Position numbers and translations under genes: made by a program. DNA of 64,000 bases from Pardosa pseudoannulata (taxonomy: Eukaryota > Arthropoda > Arachnida > Araneae > Lycosidae). Shown in pieces: positions 33,429 through 46,013 of this stretch (position 1 is its first letter; each line of letters opens with the position of its first letter). The stretch spans positions 48,159,625-48,223,624 of the forward strand of contig CM063510.1 of the NCBI GenBank assembly GCA_032207245.1, written 5' to 3'. The notes beneath the pieces were generated by a model that searched no databases, was not told the DNA's origin, and saw only the letters and a list, made by a program, of their open reading frames with translations.

Positions 33429-33607
33429 CAAATGTGGTTTTTGTTTGATTTGGAGCACTACAATCTACTTCATGGGGTTAATAAGACAGGGACCTATGGC
33501 TTAAAGCTGATTCCGAATGGCTACGAACATCCCTTCTACAGTACGATTCGAACCCACGAACTCCTGTACCAAATATCAGTGCCTTAATCATTAGGTCATC
33601 GTTCAGC
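33429..33607 (-). mobile_element. tRNA-derived SINE, family A (near full length)
   Basis: On the minus strand: GCTGAACGATGACCTAATGA, GTGGGTTCGAATCGTAC, AGCCATTCGGAATCAGC, TTTAAGCCATAGGTCCC and AAATCAAACAAAAACC. Its tail end lies about 11 bp from the head of the family-B SINE. The open frame 33186-33587 runs through both SINEs and is not a gene. Confidence 0.85.
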
Positions 33608-33639
33608 GTGTGGTTTTAAATTAAAAAGCCTTGCTATCA

Positions 33640-35400
33640 ACTATTAGTTCAACAATAACTTAATCTTCAAAATTAAAATAATCCCAACATTTTACTACAT
33701 ACTACATAGGATTAATAAGTTATATATTATATTTGTGAAATAGAATTTATTTTTAATATAACGTATGAAAAAATGTTAATTTAATCGTACGATTAATGCC
33801 AATACATTAGATCGAATTCAATTTTTTTTAACCTGAGTCAATATAAATCTAATATAAAGATTTATAAAAATGTCACATACTTCCATATATAAAATGCGGA
33901 ATTTTCGATAAATGCATGTATATATAGCTTATTTAAATTTATGATTTATATACCAGTCAATACACATCAGTTTTTAACTCACTAAATATTGAACCTTGGA
34001 ATAAAATAATTGAAAAACTTTCCTAATCACTGGCAACATAGAATTATGTATGTTTCTTTTGCGAAGTTGAATTTTTTTTCTTTATGACTAACCATATAAT
34101 GGCCTAATCATATAATTAAGGTCAACTCATTTTATAAAATTAAAAACTATTTTTATTAACATGAATCAATATAACTCTAATATAAAAATTTATGGAGGTG
34201 GAATTTTCGAAAAAGGAAAACCTATGTACATACTTTACTTAAATATATATTACAGTCAGTACATATCAATTATTAACTCAATGAACATTGTATCTGGAAT
34301 TACAATAATGGAAAATTTTCCCAGTCATAAGCAATACAGATTAATAAATTAATTTTTTTTTCTTTTTTTCTTTTGCTAGGTAGAAATTTTTAATATAACG
34401 TAAAAAACAGTATTGGCCTAATCATATGATTAAGTTCAACCTATTTGGTAAAATAAATTTTTTATCTAGGGGCCATAATTCTAATATAAAAATTTATAAA
34501 AGCGATTTTTTTATCAAAGTAAAACGTATATATGTACCTTATTTTATAATTTATATAATATTCCATTTATATTAGTTTTTATTTCATTCAGAACTGAACC
34601 TTCAAATAAAATAATTGAAAATCTTTCCCAGTCACAAGCAACGTAGAATTAATAAAGTGTATATTTCTTTTACGAATTAGAATTTTTTTTCCTTTAACGT
34701 ATAAAACAGAATTAGCCGAATCGTATGATTATATATTTACATAATTGTATTGTATAAAAAGTTATAATGACGAATGTTTTGATAAAGTGAAATATTTGTG
34801 CATACTTTACTTAAATTTATAATTTTTATTCCAGGCAGTATATATCAATTTTTTAATCAGTAAACATTGAACCTGGAATTAAAATAATTGAAAAATTTTC
34901 CCAGTCACAAACAATATAGAATTAATAAAATGTATTTCCCCTTTGAGAAGTACGAAATTTTAATATAATATATAAAATAGTAATGATATAATCATATGAT
35001 TAAGGTCCATTCATTTGATAAAATTAAAAATTATTTTTATTTATCTGAATCAATATAGCTGTAATATAAAATTTTATAAAAGCAAAGTTTTTAATAAAAG
35101 AAAACTTCAGCACATATTTTGCTTAAATTTATAATTTGCATTTCAGTCATTACACATCAATTATTTACTGATTAAGCATTGAACCTGGTTATGAAAATGA
35201 AGGGGAAATTTTCCGAATCAGAAGCAATATAGAATTAATAAATTGTATATCACTTTTGCAAAGTACAAATTTTTTAATATAACGTATAAAAAATATTGGC
35301 ATAATTATGGGATTAATGTCGTTCCACTTAATAAAATTAATAAAGTCAATTTAACTCATATAAAATTTAAAGTTATACTTGTATAAGTATAATAGGAACA
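33640..35400 (+). repeat. Diverged AT-rich satellite, ~280-320 bp monomers
   Basis: The marker TAATCATATGATTAAGGTC and its variants occur near 33785, 34106, 34420, 34717, 34994 and 35302, about 277-321 bp apart. Each monomer also has CCAGTCA.TACA.ATCAATT, GAACCT(T/G)GAAT.AAAATAATTGAAAA and CAA.ATAGAATTAATAAA. Copies are well diverged, indicating age. Frames inside are meaningless. Confidence 0.88.
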
Positions 35401-35464
35401 ATTCATGAAAAAGAAAGAGTTTCCACATAATTTTTGGAACAAACACATGTATTAAATTTCTAAA

Positions 35465-35910
35465 TTAACCCTCTGACTGCTTATAGCGCGATTTCCACGG
35501 GCATTTGTTTTTCTTCCTTTTTTAAGAAGCTCATCCCACTTTTTCACCGTTTAACCAGTGAAATAAATTATATACATTATTAGACGTTTAATTATGTAGT
35601 AAATATAATTATATGAGTAGAACTATAGTTATATTAGATAATATAATTATAATTATATTATGTAATAAATAGAAATTAACTGTAATTCAATTGGAATTCA
35701 TTAAATATTTTTTTTTTTTTGTGATAACATCTGAAACTGGTTTTTTTGACACTTTAATTTTTCACTATAAAAATCTATATAAAAAATCTTTTCTAGAAAG
35801 AAAAAGTAAATATTCCATTTTTTTTCAATATATATAGATTTAAAATGTATAAAAAAATGCACACTTTTTGAACCGATTTTGATTTACAAATTGAGCAGTC
35901 ACGGGGTTAA
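35465..35910. mobile_element. TTAA-flanked piggyBac-like MITE (PB4)
   Basis: TTAA at 35465-35468 and 35907-35910, with tips CCCTCTGACTGCT and, from the right, CCCCGTGACTGCT. The 438 bp body is AT-rich with no coding. Tips differ from the other TTAA elements, so this is a separate family. Confidence 0.75.
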
Positions 35911-35937
35911 AAGACTATTGGGGTATTTCTAACTACC

Positions 35938-36005
35938 CCAATATATATGCACACACGTATATGTGTGTGCATATATACACATATATACACACACATATAT
36001 GTGTA

Positions 36006-36083
<78 letters not shown>

Positions 36084-36152
36084 AACACACACATATATAT
36101 GTATATATGTATATATATATATTAATATATACATATATATATATAAATAAAA

Positions 36153-36192
<40 letters not shown>

Positions 36193-36194
36193 GC
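35938..36194. repeat. (TA)n/(CA)n compound microsatellite
   Basis: Alternating TATATA and CACACA segments over ~255 bp. All tyrosine/isoleucine-repeat frames here are artefacts. Confidence 0.97.
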
Positions 36195-36205
36195 ACACAC
36201 ATTTT

Positions 36206-36555
36206 GTTAGAGCTCTTCTGTGACAAGCTGAAAAGAACTAGAGAATTTTATCGTACTGCTTGATGTTTTGTCAACACTCTTCAAGAAGAGATCAACTAAA
36301 TACGAGCTCCTCGACCATAAATTGGAATCCACTTACCTGGCGCTTTCTCCTTCTGTTCTCAAGATGTATCTGTCAAAAGCCTCGTCGTTTGGAAACGGCT
36401 CTGCTATTGGCCTTGAAAGCGAGCATGTTCAGTTCAACGACGAGCAAGTAATATTTCTCGTGACCACGAAAACTGGTTTCGACTGGTTGCCTGGGCCTGA
36501 AATCTCTAATTTAGAAAGTGAAAAAAACTATATAACTAAAAAGATATTTCTTTAA
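36206..36555 (+). CDS. Unrecognised coding-like frame
   Basis: A frame running [20 protein letters not shown], then [20 protein letters not shown], with [19 protein letters not shown] further on, ends at 36555. Base composition (about 45% GC) and amino-acid mix look more protein-like than the surrounding AT-rich DNA. A possible acceptor (TTTTGTTAG) lies at 36200-36206. I recognise no domain. It could be an exon, a decayed element gene or chance; no partner exon is visible. Confidence 0.3.
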
Positions 36556-37385
36556 TGAAGTCTACGCTATATTGCTCAATTTTTACCCCCGTTCATTGAC
36601 TCTTTTTATTGTTATGAAATTTCTGCCTGTATTTTGCGTCACATACGCTCGAAGCTTGGAGAGGGGCTACAGAATTTTCAGATATCTAAGATACGGTTAC
36701 TCCTGAAATTAGATTTTATGTCTGAAACATTCCTTTAAAGAAGGCTACCATTTGTTAAGCCATTTTTACTCCCGTTCATTGCCTCTTTTATTGTTATGGA
36801 TCGAGTTTCTTCCTGTATTTTGTGCCGCATATTATCCATTCTTCCTGTTCATTATAGATACATTGCCCAGCAAAACCCACTCCAGTCGAACATTAAACCA
36901 CACAAATACTATTATAAAACACTTTAATGAGCACAAATTAACTGTTTCATATCGACTCGGCATCGAGCAGAGCAACAACTTTTTTCTCAACACTCATTAA
37001 AAACCGAACACATTCTAAAAGAGTATTAGAAGTGGTAGTTCTTTTATTGGTCTTGTAGAAGTAGCAGTATTTATAGTCAAAGGAAAGTGTAGTTCTATAC
37101 AAGATGAATTATGTGCTTGTATTTTGCTTTGCAAACTTAGGGCTAAAGAATTTTAGACATCTAATATACGGTTACTCAAAATATTAAATTTTATAATTCA
37201 CTTTCTTTAAAGTCTACGTTTTCCAACTCAATTTTTATTCCTTTATCATTGCCTCTTTTATTGTTATGATTGAATTTTGATCCTGTATTTCTCGTAGTAT
37301 CCGATCTAAATTTAGAGAGCAGCTACATAAATCTAAGATACAGTTACTCATAAAATTAGATTTTATAACTTAAAATAGAAGTGTA
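36535..37385 (+). repeat. Tandem repeat, ~170-190 bp units, about 4 copies with gaps
   Basis: Units share AAGTCTACGCT, CTCAATTTTTA.(T/C)CCC, CATTGCCTCTTTTATTGTTATG, CCTGTATTTTGCGTC and TAAGATACGGTTACTC. They start near 36535, 36738, 37105 (partial) and 37195. An unrelated segment at 36840-37090 interrupts the series. Confidence 0.75.
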
Positions 37386-39290
<1,905 letters not shown>

Positions 39291-39704
39291 ACATATATAT
39301 GTGTGTGTAATGATATTTTTAACCTAAAATATCCTCCAACATAATTATTTCTATTTTAAAATAAGTTTTTGCAACTTTGGTGAAAGTGTGAAAATCTTTG
39401 TTACTTCTATCCATTTGGAGGCTCCGAAAAGCCAGACTTCCTGTTGCATAAGTGCTTTAAATAACTCTTCATGCTTAAACTACGTCATCCCGTCCCCTCG
39501 TGACTAGCAATTAAAACTGATTGGTTAGTCCATACAACTATAAAATCGAGAAGTACGTGTTTTTCGGACAAAAGTCCAAGAGATAAGTTGCCTCAATAAA
39601 CTCTGTTCATTTTCATCCTAAATTTTCTTTATGTTTTTTCACTCTACTAAGATTCGCTATGAGTGCAAATTTTCTTCCCTTTGTGAAGGGACAAATTCCT
39701 CATT

Positions 39705-39745
39705 ACTCACACACACACAGACACACACATATATATATATAATAT

Positions 39746-39779
<34 letters not shown>

Positions 39780-39815
39780 AGATGTATGTATATTATATAT
39801 ACATATATATGACAT
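39705..39815. repeat. (CA)n/(TA)n microsatellite
   Basis: CACACAC followed by TATATA segments with near-palindromic order. Confidence 0.93.
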
Positions 39816-40389
39816 AGTCCAGTGTTAAGGCGAATGGAAAACAGTCTTTCTTTATTATAATAAGTTTATTAAATCATCGTTTCATTTAAAAGCCAAACTT
39901 GAGTCATTTTCATTTGTTCGGGGCGGAGCTAAGCGTGGAAAGGTGTTGACAGCTCCATGTCTGCGCTCTAACTAACTCATATCGGTTCGCTTAATCATAA
40001 AATACTTCAAATGTCTTTCCGCTTGACCGGATTGCTCCAAAAGATTAAGCAAAGCAAGCGTGGGTCTTTTTCATTTATTTTATTATTATAAAAGAGTCCC
40101 CTTTTTAAAACTATTATAACTCACGCAATTTCCAACTACCCCTTTTTTAGACCTGACATATATACATGTATACATATGCATGATACCTTTTAACAGAATT
40201 GCTGAAAAAGCGTAGACACAAAGAAAAGCTGCCAAATATTTGTTGCTATCATCTTGCTATCTGCCCAGATGGTAGTGCACATGTTTGTTTACTTAATTCT
40301 GCTTTCATTTTTTAAGAATACAGCGTTTTCACCGGCTTTTGTTATTTAAGAACCAACAAATGACCAAATTAAGCCTTGGTAACAATATA
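39816..40389. other. No recognisable feature
   Basis: Mixed AT-rich DNA; no supported gene. Confidence 0.45.
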
Positions 40390-40390
40390 T

Positions 40391-40575
40391 ATCAGTCGGT
40401 AAAAAAACGATTTCATCAGAGGGTTGAAAATTCGGGGCTCGAACCAAAAAAAGATCTATTATGTTCGTAAATGGCTTCTAGGGCTCGTAATATAGTTTCG
40501 TGGTCGCAATGTCTTCCAAATTACCAAACGATACCTTTCAAGTTTTCAAGCGAGGCCTGATGCGGGAAAATGTGT
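40391..40575 (+). mobile_element. tRNA-derived SINE, family B (old, truncated)
   Basis: CAGTCGGTAAAAAAACGATT, TTCGGGGCTCGAACC, AATGGCTTCTAGGGCTCGTA, GTGGTCGCAATGTCTTCCAA and AAACGATACCT are diverged forms of the family-B sequence. The 3' half is absent. Confidence 0.7.
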
Positions 40576-41218
40576 CGGTCAGTAGTTAAACCAATTCACT
40601 GACATTTAAAATTCTGTGCGAAAAAGTTCTAAAGCATGACTCTAATAGCAGTGCAGTAAACGGATGAATAAATGCCTTCCATGAAAAGATAAGTGAAATA
40701 TCCTTCACTGATTACATGGGAGAAACAACTCATGTTTTATATTGCCAGAGCTTGCTTGGCAATGTAATTCAGCTGTAGTCATGTCATTATAAAACATTGT
40801 CCATTGCTGTGGAAGTTCACCAAAACACATCAAACGACGGAACTTCTTTACAGTGCAACACATCTGCGTAAAATGAGGCTTCCCAGCTAGTGAATCACTT
40901 GATTTAGTTCCCATGAGACTTAAAATAATTCTGCAATTTTGGGAGACGAAAGCGAACCTTCTTCAATTAAACTAGCTCGAAAATTTACAGATAGCAATTA
41001 TTACAGAAGCAATTCCTGGGACAGCTTAAAAATATGACCAGTGGACAGAAAATAAGAATATATTCCATCGTTAGGTTTGAGAGATAAGTAAAAAGAATTT
41101 AAGTTGGAGAACACTCCTTTGTGTGGCATTATATGCCTGGGAAATTAGGTATTAAATAATGAGAAGCAGAAAAGGAAGAATTTTTGCTATCTCATTTAAG
41201 GGCAATCATTTTGATGTA
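40576..41218. other. No confirmed gene
   Basis: A 69-codon minus-strand frame (40705-40914) has no motif I can name. Otherwise featureless. Confidence 0.4.
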
Positions 41219-41220
41219 TT

Positions 41221-41257
<37 letters not shown>

Positions 41258-41258
41258 C
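41219..41258. repeat. (CA)n(TA)n microsatellite at Tc1 end
   Basis: CACACA then TATATA, running directly into the left end of the Tc1-like element. Confidence 0.95.
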
Positions 41259-42745
41259 TCATATCCATAAATTAAGTATAATGAAGTTCAGGCAATGAAA
41301 GAGACAAAAGCAAAACAAATTTGACTTATTTGTAAAGTCTGTTTATTAAACAAAAGGTAAAGAGCAAAAAAGATGCTATATGTTTGACATAATTAATAAA
41401 CATTGTGATTTTTACTCCCTGGAGCAAATTTCAAAAAAGAACCTATTTACAGAAAACAGTATAACATGGTTAGTAGGATGGTTAATACGGAGTATGTCTC
41501 CCGGACAATGCAATACATGCGTTACAACGTCTATGCATGCTGAGTATCAGATTATCAATCTGATCTTGGGGAAAATTACACCACTCATCAAGCAATGCCC
41601 TCCGAAGTTCCGATAGACAGTTGGGAGGGGGTTGACGGGCTGCAATTCGTCGGCCAAGCATGTCCCACACATGCTCTATTGAATTCAAGTCCGGTGAGTA
41701 CGCTGGCCAATCCATACGGGTGATATCCTCCGATTGAAGGCATTCGTCTACAATGTTTGCACGGTGAGGTAGGGCGTTTCATCCATATACAGAAATTCAG
41801 GACCCATGGCGCCCCGAAACAAACGTACATGTTCCAGAATGACATCCCAATAGAAGTGGCCTGTCATCGTTAAACTCTGAACATGCAGGTCAGTTCTGGA
41901 ACCAAGAATAATTCCTCCCCAAACGAGCCATCCTGTACCACCGTAATGGTGTCGTTCAATGGTGTTCTCTTGGTGGTAACGGGTACCTGGCGCTCTCCAT
42001 ATGAAAGTCCGGCGAGAATCAGAATGTAAACTGAACCTGGGCTCGTCGGAGAACATCACACAAGACCACTGTTGCGGTGTCCACAATGCATGCCCAGCAT
42101 AATCGCAGGCAACAGTGAGTTGCGGTAAGGGGAACACATCTGACAGGCCTACGAGCATATAGACCAATGTTCCCTAAGCGTCTGTACACGGTCTGCCTTG
42201 AAACTGTCGTACCAGTAGCTGAAGAGAGCTGACGAGACAGGTCTGATGCTGTGCTCCGTCTGTTTCTTTTGGCAGTAACTGCCAAATACCGGTCATCATT
42301 CGGTGTAGTAACTCGAGGGCGACCTGTGCTGTAACATCTACTCACATTACCATCATGTTTGAATCGTTGCCAAAGCCTGGAGATGACACTCTGGGCGATT
42401 CCAAGTTCCTCGGATACTTCCAGCTGGGTACGTCCACATTCCAGTCGTCCGATAATTCTACCACGTAAAAAATCATCCAAATGCTTCCTTTGTGCCATAA
42501 CTATGCGGTTATTGCACTGAAAGGCTTTTAAAGCGCTTGTGAACAATTTTACTTCTTTGCTACCATTCCTTATATACCCCTTTCATACACTCTCGTCATT
42601 GTGACGTACTATCCGCGCCATCTGGTGGTTTCCTGCAATTTGCATATTCTTCTTCAAGATGTGTGTGATAATTCTACAGGTGAAATTTTTATTTTAGAGC
42701 TCAATTTCTGTGTGATTCTGAATTATCCTTAATTTATGGACATGA

Positions 42746-42748
<3 letters not shown>
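41259..42748 (-). mobile_element. Full-length Tc1-like element
   Basis: Inverted ends CTCATATCCATAAATTAAG (left) and, from the right, CACTCATGTCCATAAATTAA. It sits between TA tracts on both sides, in keeping with Tc1 insertion at TA dinucleotides. It is about 1.49 kb and carries one minus-strand transposase gene with two frameshifts. Confidence 0.88.
41482..42498 (-). pseudogene. Tc1-like transposase, two frameshifts
   Basis: Start MAQRKHLDDFLRGRIIGRLE at 42498. Domains in order: paired-like helix-turn-helix (about residues 1-60, LGIAQSVISRLWQRF); a GRPR linker (STGRPRVTTPND); a second HTH ending QTVYRRLGNIGLYARRP; catalytic core with WSCVMFSDEPRFSL (first Asp), YMDE in place of MDDN (second Asp region) and YSPDLNSIEHVWDMLGRR (Glu). 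It ends at GRHTPY and a stop. Frame changes occur near 42080-42120 and at about 41775. The second falls in the codons of the second catalytic Asp motif. Length matches the ~340 residue family norm if the frames are read together. Not functional as it stands. Confidence 0.9.

Positions 42749-42813
<65 letters not shown>
42749..42813. repeat. (TA)n microsatellite at Tc1 end
   Basis: About 65 bp of TA immediately outside the right end of the Tc1-like element. Confidence 0.97.
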
Positions 42814-42816
<3 letters not shown>

Positions 42817-43269
42817 ATAAGGTTTTTGCCTCATTATGAAGTGGGGTTTGGGATGGTTATCCCCACCCTACAGTCGTGGAACCTTATAGTGAGAACACAA
42901 TCAAGACACTCAAAAATTCAGTCTAACATATCAACTCAGAATCATGAAATATTATCCGAAACTAAACCTATACGAAAACTCCGTCGAAACTGAATCGAAA
43001 AAACTGTTGAAACTGTGATGGAACTCTACACATTTACTTAAATAATCGTTTGTGCCGACCAATCAGTTATTACTTGAAGTCACGTGGGTGATGTAACACA
43101 TGCATTAAAACTCTATTTTTAGATATGGAACCGAAAAGATTTCTACTAGCGAACATTCGAGAGTATTAGCTAGAGTTCTTAGAGAAGAATTACCGGGAAA
43201 ATAGATTCTTAAAGCGAAAGTGATAAAAATATCATTTTATGTACATGTGTGTGTGTGTATGCACAGGGT
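42814..43269. other. No recognisable feature
   Basis: AT-rich DNA ending in a short (TG)n at about 43244-43258, just before the next element. Confidence 0.5.
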
Positions 43270-43429
43270 GTCATAAAAAACTGTGCCAACATCTGCACAT
43301 CTAGCGTCCGTTCTGGTTAACCGATCTAGATGAGACTGCATCGGAGGTATGCCCTCGAGATTCTGTGAATGACAACACGGTGGTGCTCACAGTTACAGTT
43401 ATAGTTACAGGAACCCGAAAATGTCGAAA

Positions 43430-44028
43430 GGAAACTGTAAGGAATTTGGACCCCAGGACCAATGTTTAGCATATGTGTGCCTTTCGTGATATCTGAAAAA
43501 TCTCCGCCATTGACCCCTTCCACCCGGCGTTCCTTGGGGAAATAGGATATGGCAGGCAAAGGGGAGGGGGCTGATAAGGTTTTTCGGATGCGCTTGTTTG
43601 AGTTTTTGCAAGTCGGTAGTACATCTGGATGGGAGGATTTCTCTTTTCGGAAGGGATCAAGTTTCGAGGATGCTGACCCCCACCCCCATCCCACGATGAA
43701 AGGAGAGAAGGTTTGCAAGAGAGAGCAGTTGGATTCGGGCCTGCGACTTGGAGACATCTCTCTGTTTTGCACCTAGAGAATTATATTTTGGATATGAAAA
43801 TGTTCGGTTAATTCTTTTTGACTTTAGACAGGCTCCAAGGCTCAGAAATATGTCAATTTGGTTTACTTTAATTTTTAATGAATGTTGTAAATAAATGTTA
43901 TTTGTTGTCCTTAAAGTTTCGGAGGTAATTTAATGCATCCCAGCGACGGTCTACGAACATACCTTCCCCAGTAAAGTAGGCGGGCAGATCCCCCGCAAGT
44001 ACAGCGCCCCAGTAAGGGGTGGTGTTAC
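43430..44028. mobile_element. Foreign insertion splitting the left terminal repeat
   Basis: Alignment with the right terminal repeat runs to AAAATGTCGAAAG (43429) and resumes near ACGCCTAG (44033). The intervening ~600 bp is richer in GC, contains runs such as CCCCCACCCCCATCCC and an AATAAA near 43889. It has no tips or coding region I can identify. The open frames at 43326-43776 span the junction and are not genes. Confidence 0.7.
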
Positions 44029-44314
44029 AGAAACGCCTAGTTTTTTCCATCGCAAAATGTTCAGCGCATGCAAAAACCTTAAATAGATTGGAATGGTCCG
44101 GCTATGTCCAAAAACGGGCATTTTATGCATACACAACAAAGAGTTCTGAAAACCGGCCAATGAAACACGATCTGGGCGTGCGCAATAGATTTGCATATGA
44201 CAGGGGCAAGATACCAATCACAGAACGCCGTTTGCAAGATGTTGACTGTAGGAAACCGATAAAATAACAGGCGGGTATGTGGGGCCGTCATTCGGGAACG
44301 AAAGGATTCTTCCT

Positions 44315-45270
44315 GAGAAAGTTCGTGGTGAATTAATAAAACTGTTTTATCAAAGTGAGATGAACACCGCGGAAGACTCGCATGTGTATCGCCGAAATCA
44401 TCTCTAACGACGTGGCCCATGTACTAAACAAGCTCTTGCGTGATTTAGTGAACAGATTCGAAGATATGGACTGCGCCTGTGATAAACCGCGGTCCGGACG
44501 GCCAAGAGTTTCTGAGGATGTTGCCATAGAAGTGCATCAAAAAGTGAATGCAGGACACAAGAAAACCATAAATGGCACATCGCGTGTGTTGAATATTTCG
44601 AAGACAGCGGTCCTCAAGCTACTGCGCTCGGTACTCCACATGTTTCCCAAGTGGTTCCAGCGCATCTAGATGTTGGAGCCAGGAAACACACAACTATGTC
44701 TGGACTTCTCAAATGAATTTCTAATACGATACGATGCTGATAGTGACTAGTCCACTTCACATACTACGGACGGACGAGACGCATTTCACCTTAAATAATA
44801 ACATTGATATCAAGAAATATACGAATCCTCATGCTGTGACACCAGTACCCTTATTTGACGCCAAAGAGACTGTGAGGTGCTGCATTACAGCACACTTGTT
44901 CTCGGACCCTTCTGCTTTGTCGACACCGAAGGGCCCTGTAGCAAGCTCTTGGTATACAGTCATGCTGCAAAATTATGTACTACTGGAATTGCGTAGGCGG
45001 AATGCACTCAGTGACATCATTTGGATTCAAGATGGTGCACCTCCGCATAAAGCGAGGTCTGTTAAAAGGGTCCTGGAAAAGCATTTTGGTGATCGCACCC
45101 TCTCGCGCCATCACACTTTTCCGTGGCCTCGACGGTCCCCCGATTTGACGCCAGTGGATTTATTGTTTTAGGGCTATATCAAATCCAGAGTTTGTCTGCG
45201 TAATCTGCAAACTTTGTCGGATTTAAAGGGTTCTATATGGCGTGATATTGCAAAGAACGTAGAATAGCAA
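44315..45270 (+). pseudogene. Mariner/IS630-type transposase, broken
   Basis: Reading across frames from 44315: KVRGELIKLFYQSEM, YRRNHL, GPCTKQAL (first HTH), then CACDKPRSGRPRVSEDVA (GRPR-type linker), ISKTAVLKLLRSVLHMFP (second HTH). The catalytic core follows with LRTDETHFTLN (first Asp), WIQDGAPPHKARSVKRVL (second Asp) and PWPRRSPDLTPVDLLF then a stop (third Asp, at TPVD). A tail GYIKSRVCLRNLQTLSDLK continues past the stop. Stops and shifts lie near 44450, 44668, 44730 and 45171. The three acidic residues survive but the frame is destroyed. Confidence 0.85.
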
Positions 45271-45755
45271 ACATCCCCATGCTATTATTCTATGTTCAGT
45301 AGTGTTGTCCACCGTCTCCCGCATGCATTGCGTAATTGCTTGTGATAGCACCCATGTGCAAAATGTTGGATCTAAATAAAGGCTTTCTTTTGTCTGAAAT
45401 GTGTTGTCGTCAGTGATTGGTGTCTTGTCACGGTCATGTGCAGTATTCCTCCATGTGTCCTGAAGAACTCTTTCTCGTATATGTATAACACGTCTGTTTT
45501 GGGACATAGCGGTATCGTTCCAACGCTATTTCAAGTTTTAGCAAACGCTGAACATTTTGCGACAGGAAAAAGTAGGCTTTGTCATTCGACATTTTTCAGT
45601 TCTGTAACAATAACCGTAACCGTGGGCATCACTGTGTTGTCATTCACAGAATCTCGAGCGCATACCTCCGAATAACTATATTTGCAATCTCATCTCGATC
45701 AGTTAAGCGGAACGGACGCTAGAAGTGTAGGTGTTGGAAAAGATTTTTATGACTT

Positions 45756-45858
45756 TATGTAAATATATTTGTATATATATTTGTGTATATATATATAATA
45801 TATATATAATATATATATATATATATTATATATAATATATATATATATATATATATTT
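45756..45858. repeat. (TA)n-rich tract at mariner end
   Basis: ATATATTTGTATATATATTT followed by TA/TATAAT repeats, directly outside the right terminal repeat of the long-TIR element. Confidence 0.93.
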
Positions 45859-46013
45859 CTATGAAACTGATATTTGAGAGGTAGATTTAAATTAATAAAA
45901 GTTAAATAATTTAAATCACCACATATCTTTACACAAGCTCAGTCAGAGATAAGTCTGCCAGAACTGCCATATACATAGAAATGAAACTTAATTTATACAA
46001 TTCCTTATAACAT

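Larger units (their letters stand above)
43270..45753 (+). mobile_element. Long-TIR mariner/IS630-type element with a nested insertion
   Basis: The left end GTCATAAAAAACTGTGCCAA and the right end, reverse complemented, GTCATAAAAATCTTTTCCAA begin inverted repeats of about 350 bp. They share CTAGCGTCCGTT, GAGATTCTGTGAATGACAAC, TCGCAAAATGTTCAGCG and CACCAATCAC. The left repeat is split by ~600 bp of unrelated sequence (43430-44028). One transposase pseudogene lies between the repeats on the plus strand. A (TA)n tract starts a few bases beyond the right end. Confidence 0.85.

Noticed and set aside
33186..33587. 133-codon frame
   Set aside because: It runs across two adjacent tRNA-derived SINEs.
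35907..36223. Overlapping ~90-codon frames on both strands
   Set aside because: Same artefact: TA/CA microsatellite.
40705..40914. 69-codon minus-strand frame as a gene
   Set aside because: No recognisable motif, no splice context and no neighbour supporting it.
43326..43776. 148-codon minus-strand frame and partners
   Set aside because: It spans the junction between a mariner terminal repeat and a foreign insert, so it cannot be an ancestral gene.
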